A stretch of 64,000 bases of DNA from contig NC_090983.1 in assembly GCF_041146395.1 (NCBI RefSeq), positions 61,883,501 to 61,947,500 on the forward strand. Reading direction: 5' to 3'. Positions 61,111-64,000 of the stretch are shown piece after piece (position 1 is the first letter of the stretch; each line of letters opens with the position of its first letter). This stretch comes from Eulemur rufifrons (Eukaryota; Chordata; Mammalia; Primates; Lemuridae). The position numbers and the translations under genes were made by a program. Under the pieces are notes generated by a model. That model was not told the origin of the DNA. It ran no database searches and saw nothing but the letters and a program-made list of their open reading frames with translations.

Positions 61111-61731
61111 TGAAGTCTCTTTGCATTTGTCCTATATCTGCTTATGTTATATTCTGTGCTTCACAACACAGGTGTGTATAACTATATACACATACATATA
61201 TACACACACACACACCAAATATATGTATTATATACATGCACACACACATACATAATATAGGAACAACTGCATATGGGATGATAGCAAGAGTATCCAAAGC
61301 CTGCTTGTGCTTCCTAACAGGAATTTTGGGAGGATCTTCTTTCTCACTTTTGGTATGTATTTGAGATTTCAGTGGGAAGGTATTAATTTTTTTTCTGTGG
61401 GAATAGTGGTCAACTGTTTTCCTCTACACTGTGAATTTAGAGCAACTATTGAGAGAGGAGATTATGGATTTAGTATCAAATAGGAGACTAAATACATAAG
61501 GTTTTAGATATTCTAGTAGATCTATAAAGTGTCTTTTTAGAAGACACAAATCTATGAAAATGAATTATCTAAATAAAGACAGCATTATGACACTGAATAA
61601 TGGAATTGGAAAAATAATGTGGCTGAGAAGAGGAAGACATAAGCAAAACTGCAACAATATACTTGTAAAAAACTAAAGGCCACCATTTTCCATATCTGGA
61701 AAACCAGACTAAGACTTTTCTGCAAGTCATT

Positions 61732-61733
<2 letters not shown>
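61111..61733. other. unique sequence with TA/CA repeats
   Basis: CA and TA microsatellite patches at about 61,178-61,258. The remainder is unassigned and no gene is seen. Confidence 0.55.
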
Positions 61734-61762
<29 letters not shown>

Positions 61763-61764
61763 TT
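61734..61764. repeat. (TC)n followed by T-run
   Basis: About ten CT units followed by twelve T's. It may be the simple-repeat edge of an adjoining retroelement. Confidence 0.95.
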
Positions 61765-62929
61765 TTGAGAAGGAAAGCATTTGTTAATCTGCTGGCAAAT
61801 GAGGAGGTTGGTAGACTCCTGTCTTAAAATACCAAAATCCTGCCTCTGAGCAGATTTACAGAGCTTTCAAAGGTTCTGATTAATCCCATAATCCCATTTT
61901 TAGCTAAGACAATCTTGTGACCTCTGCCTGGGCAATTCCCCTGAGCCATCTCCTTTGGCACAAAGAACAAAGGACATCCTCCTGCCCCTCCCAACCACTG
62001 GCCTTAGGCAGGGATGTAGGTTTTAGTTCTCAAAAAGGGTGAGGGATTTTGAAGAGACAGAAAACATTTTTACCCTGTTTCAGGCCATTTTCTGTGTTAC
62101 ATATTCCCCAGTGTCAATTTTTACCCTTTCGTGTCTATGGGAGGAGGGGCAACGTAGTAATCAAGCTATTTCCTGTTGAACTGGGGTGATGTTTTAGATG
62201 GAAGCTTTATACTTATTTATGTCATTACAAAGTTTTGGCAGTAGACTCATAACAACAGGTTACCAGGTGAAAAAGGGCATAAGCAACAACTACAACCATG
62301 AAAATTGACAAGGCAAGATGGAGGATATCTGATAAGAGATTTTATCCCACTTGGTATCTAAGACACCAGGAGGACTGTGGGTACTTCCTTCTGCCTTGCA
62401 CATAATGTCTGATACAGGACTGGGTAAGGAAGAAACATGAGACCTCTGAGTACTGAGCTATTAGTTGCATCCTATAGGTGATCCAAAGACCAGCTTCTGC
62501 AAATTCAGAAATCATGTACAGAAATACTTTCACCAAACAAGCTTTAGGGTAACACACCCAGCAGCAAGACAGATCAACAGAAGAGGCAATAGCCTGAGGA
62601 AATCCTCACTAAGGAGTTGTCCCTCTGTCCTATAGACAGAACAAATAACCAAAGAAAGATTTGTGAAAACATCAACATTTTCATTTTTTTGGTTTTCTCA
62701 GATACTTTAGATTGCCTGAAGGCTGGCCTTTCACTGGGGGCTACACCTCTTTACTTTGGTATGATGGACCCAAGGTTTCACTTCTGAAAATTTCAACAAG
62801 GTGTGAGTTGTTAGCGGTACTTCATAGGGTCCCTTTCACTTTTCTGTTTCCAACTGGGGCAAGGACCTAAAAGAGGCAAACTCATGTATGGTGGTTAGAA
62901 CCTGACCCACTCATCTGATATATAGTTTT
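61765..62929 (-). other. unassigned, possibly 3' part of an endogenous retrovirus
   Basis: On the minus strand this lies directly downstream of the integrase remnant, where env and an LTR would be expected. I recognise no env motif or LTR ends. The 71-codon frame 62,342-62,557 has no domain I can name. The retroviral assignment rests on position only. Confidence 0.35.
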
Positions 62930-63570
62930 ATTCTATTTTCTTTTACTCACAGTTATATTACCATACTTACCTCGGGGTGCTAGGAAGGGTCTCTCATAAA
63001 CTATTTCTTAGGGGCTTAACTTAAGCCTGCTTCTAAAGGGCTACCCTTATCCAAAGGAGGGCAAGCGGCAATATCTTATCTCACTTTAGATGGGTTTCCT
63101 GTATCAATTCCAGGATGCATACGATTTCTATTCTAGGTATAGGGCTTTGTTGACTTGCTGGGTTACCTCTGCTACAAAGGAGGGTCTATTACTACTCTCA
63201 TGAAATGTGCAGTGCTCCATGGAGTGTGCTCCTGATTCCTGTTAACAACGGGGTGTCTGTTGGAATCTTCACTATAGGAGAATGAGCTGCTGAGCCATCT
63301 CTGTAGCTGTCTACACACAGCGTCCATCACCAGTATTTCTCCTTCTGCTCAGCCCCTTTCTCTAGACTACTAACACCCACTATCCCATTGTCCTTCAAGG
63401 CCTGTTCTTGCTCTGTGCTGGTGTATGTACATGCGCAGGAACCCATTGGAGGCCCTGTCTCAGGCCAGCAGCTCCTGATAGGAGCCCATCTTGGATCCTC
63501 AGAAGTTCTCTTCATTTGGAACCTCAGTTGTCTCAGAAACCCCAGACATTCTCTCCTCTACCCAGCCGGA
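62930..63570 (-). pseudogene. class-I endogenous retrovirus pol: integrase remnant
   Basis: The minus strand encodes decayed gammaretrovirus-like integrase blocks in the expected order. 'LVSVDTFSGWVEE' (about 63,530-63,568) is from the catalytic core. 'PSFVAEVTQQVNKALYLE' (about 63,129-63,185) follows the second catalytic aspartate, and 'LKLSP*EIVYERPFLAPRGK' (about 62,965-63,030) is from the C-terminal part. At least five in-frame stops occur in the last 240 bp. The two core blocks are about 350 bp apart, which is more than I would expect, so an insertion or rearrangement probably lies between. The integrase joined viral DNA to the host chromosome in the ancestor. This copy cannot function. 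Confidence 0.7.
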
Positions 63571-64000
63571 AAATGTATCTACTGATACAAGCCTAGGTAT
63601 CCAAGCGAAACTGTCAATCATTGAAAGGGTGGACTCCCACATGTTGGGCTCAAGCATTGGTATGGGGAATTTAAATTCTCTTGTATGCCCTGGGATCCTG
63701 TCAACCTATATGGCCTTACTCAATGTTGGTAGCTTTCTTCTTGACAATGCTGTAACGATGTACAGGTCTGTTGAGGCTTGAACTTTAAAATGAAGTGCTC
63801 CATAATGGCAGTCTCCTGCATGTTTCACCAGGCCCTGGTATTCATCTAGCAGAAGTTAGCGGTGCCCTCAGAGGTGAGCTTCTGCCTCTTCTGAAACAAC
63901 CTCCGATGCTCCTGCTGCTCTCCCAGGTCTGCTTCCTGGGCCTGCTGTGATGAGTTTCTCAGCTGCAGCTTGTCTACGTCTGCCTCACTGCTACCTGGCC
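63571..64000 (-). other. unassigned, upstream of the integrase remnant
   Basis: By position on the minus strand this would be earlier pol sequence, but I recognise no RT or RNase H motif. One open stretch at the far right (about 63,857-64,000, minus) encodes a Gln/Glu/Lys-rich peptide ('SSQQAQEADLGEQQEHRRLF') that resembles coiled-coil protein rather than pol. It runs off the window. Confidence 0.35.

Overview
This window is AT-rich nuclear DNA from a primate. It reads as gene-poor intergenic or large-intron sequence. No protein-coding exon, tRNA or rRNA gene can be supported. Nearly everything recognisable is an interspersed repeat: MIR and L2 (general mammalian), old L1 lineages, J-type Alus and a Tigger-derived MER2. 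One Alu-related element at about 3,440-3,740 has the 'ctcttgctca' and 'cccagaatcctagg' signatures that I associate with strepsirrhine (lemur/galago/loris) Alus. No younger AluS/AluY copies are visible. A strepsirrhine primate is therefore the best guess; this is inference from repeat content only.

Layout. 1-13 kb: mostly unique AT-rich sequence with MIRs, one retroviral-type solo LTR, the strepsirrhine-type Alu and an old L1-like 3' region. 13.2-15.7 kb: an antisense L1 that kept both ends but lost most of ORF1 and ORF2, leaving an ORF1-ORF2 fusion frame. 16-29 kb: L2 copies (the best, 23.6-25.0 kb, still shows reverse-transcriptase motifs), a MER2 at 19.06-19.38 kb, a MIR and an L1M fragment. 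29.3-35.4 kb: a nearly full-length, decayed sense-strand L1 (L1MB-like), interrupted by an AluJ with clear target-site duplications and followed directly by an antisense L1 3' fragment. 36.4-41.3 kb: a cluster of L2 and MIR fragments. 41.3-51.8 kb: mainly unique sequence with one distinct CpG island (45.6-46.0 kb), the only plausible promoter or first exon here. 51.8-54.1 kb: Alu, MIR and L2 fragments. 54.6-61.1 kb: a stack of antisense L1 pieces, including a 4.4-kb L1 with recognisable ORF1 and ORF2 domains, an L2 fragment and an older HAL1/L1M-type ORF1 region. 61.8-64 kb: a decayed class-I endogenous retrovirus integrase on the minus strand, with unassigned flanks.

How it works together: there is no operon or pathway. 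The elements are genomic parasites, all visibly broken by stops, frameshifts or lost catalytic residues. The regions of possible host function are the CpG island and, much less strongly, a small CpG cluster near 20.3-20.4 kb. I found no convincing new biological system.
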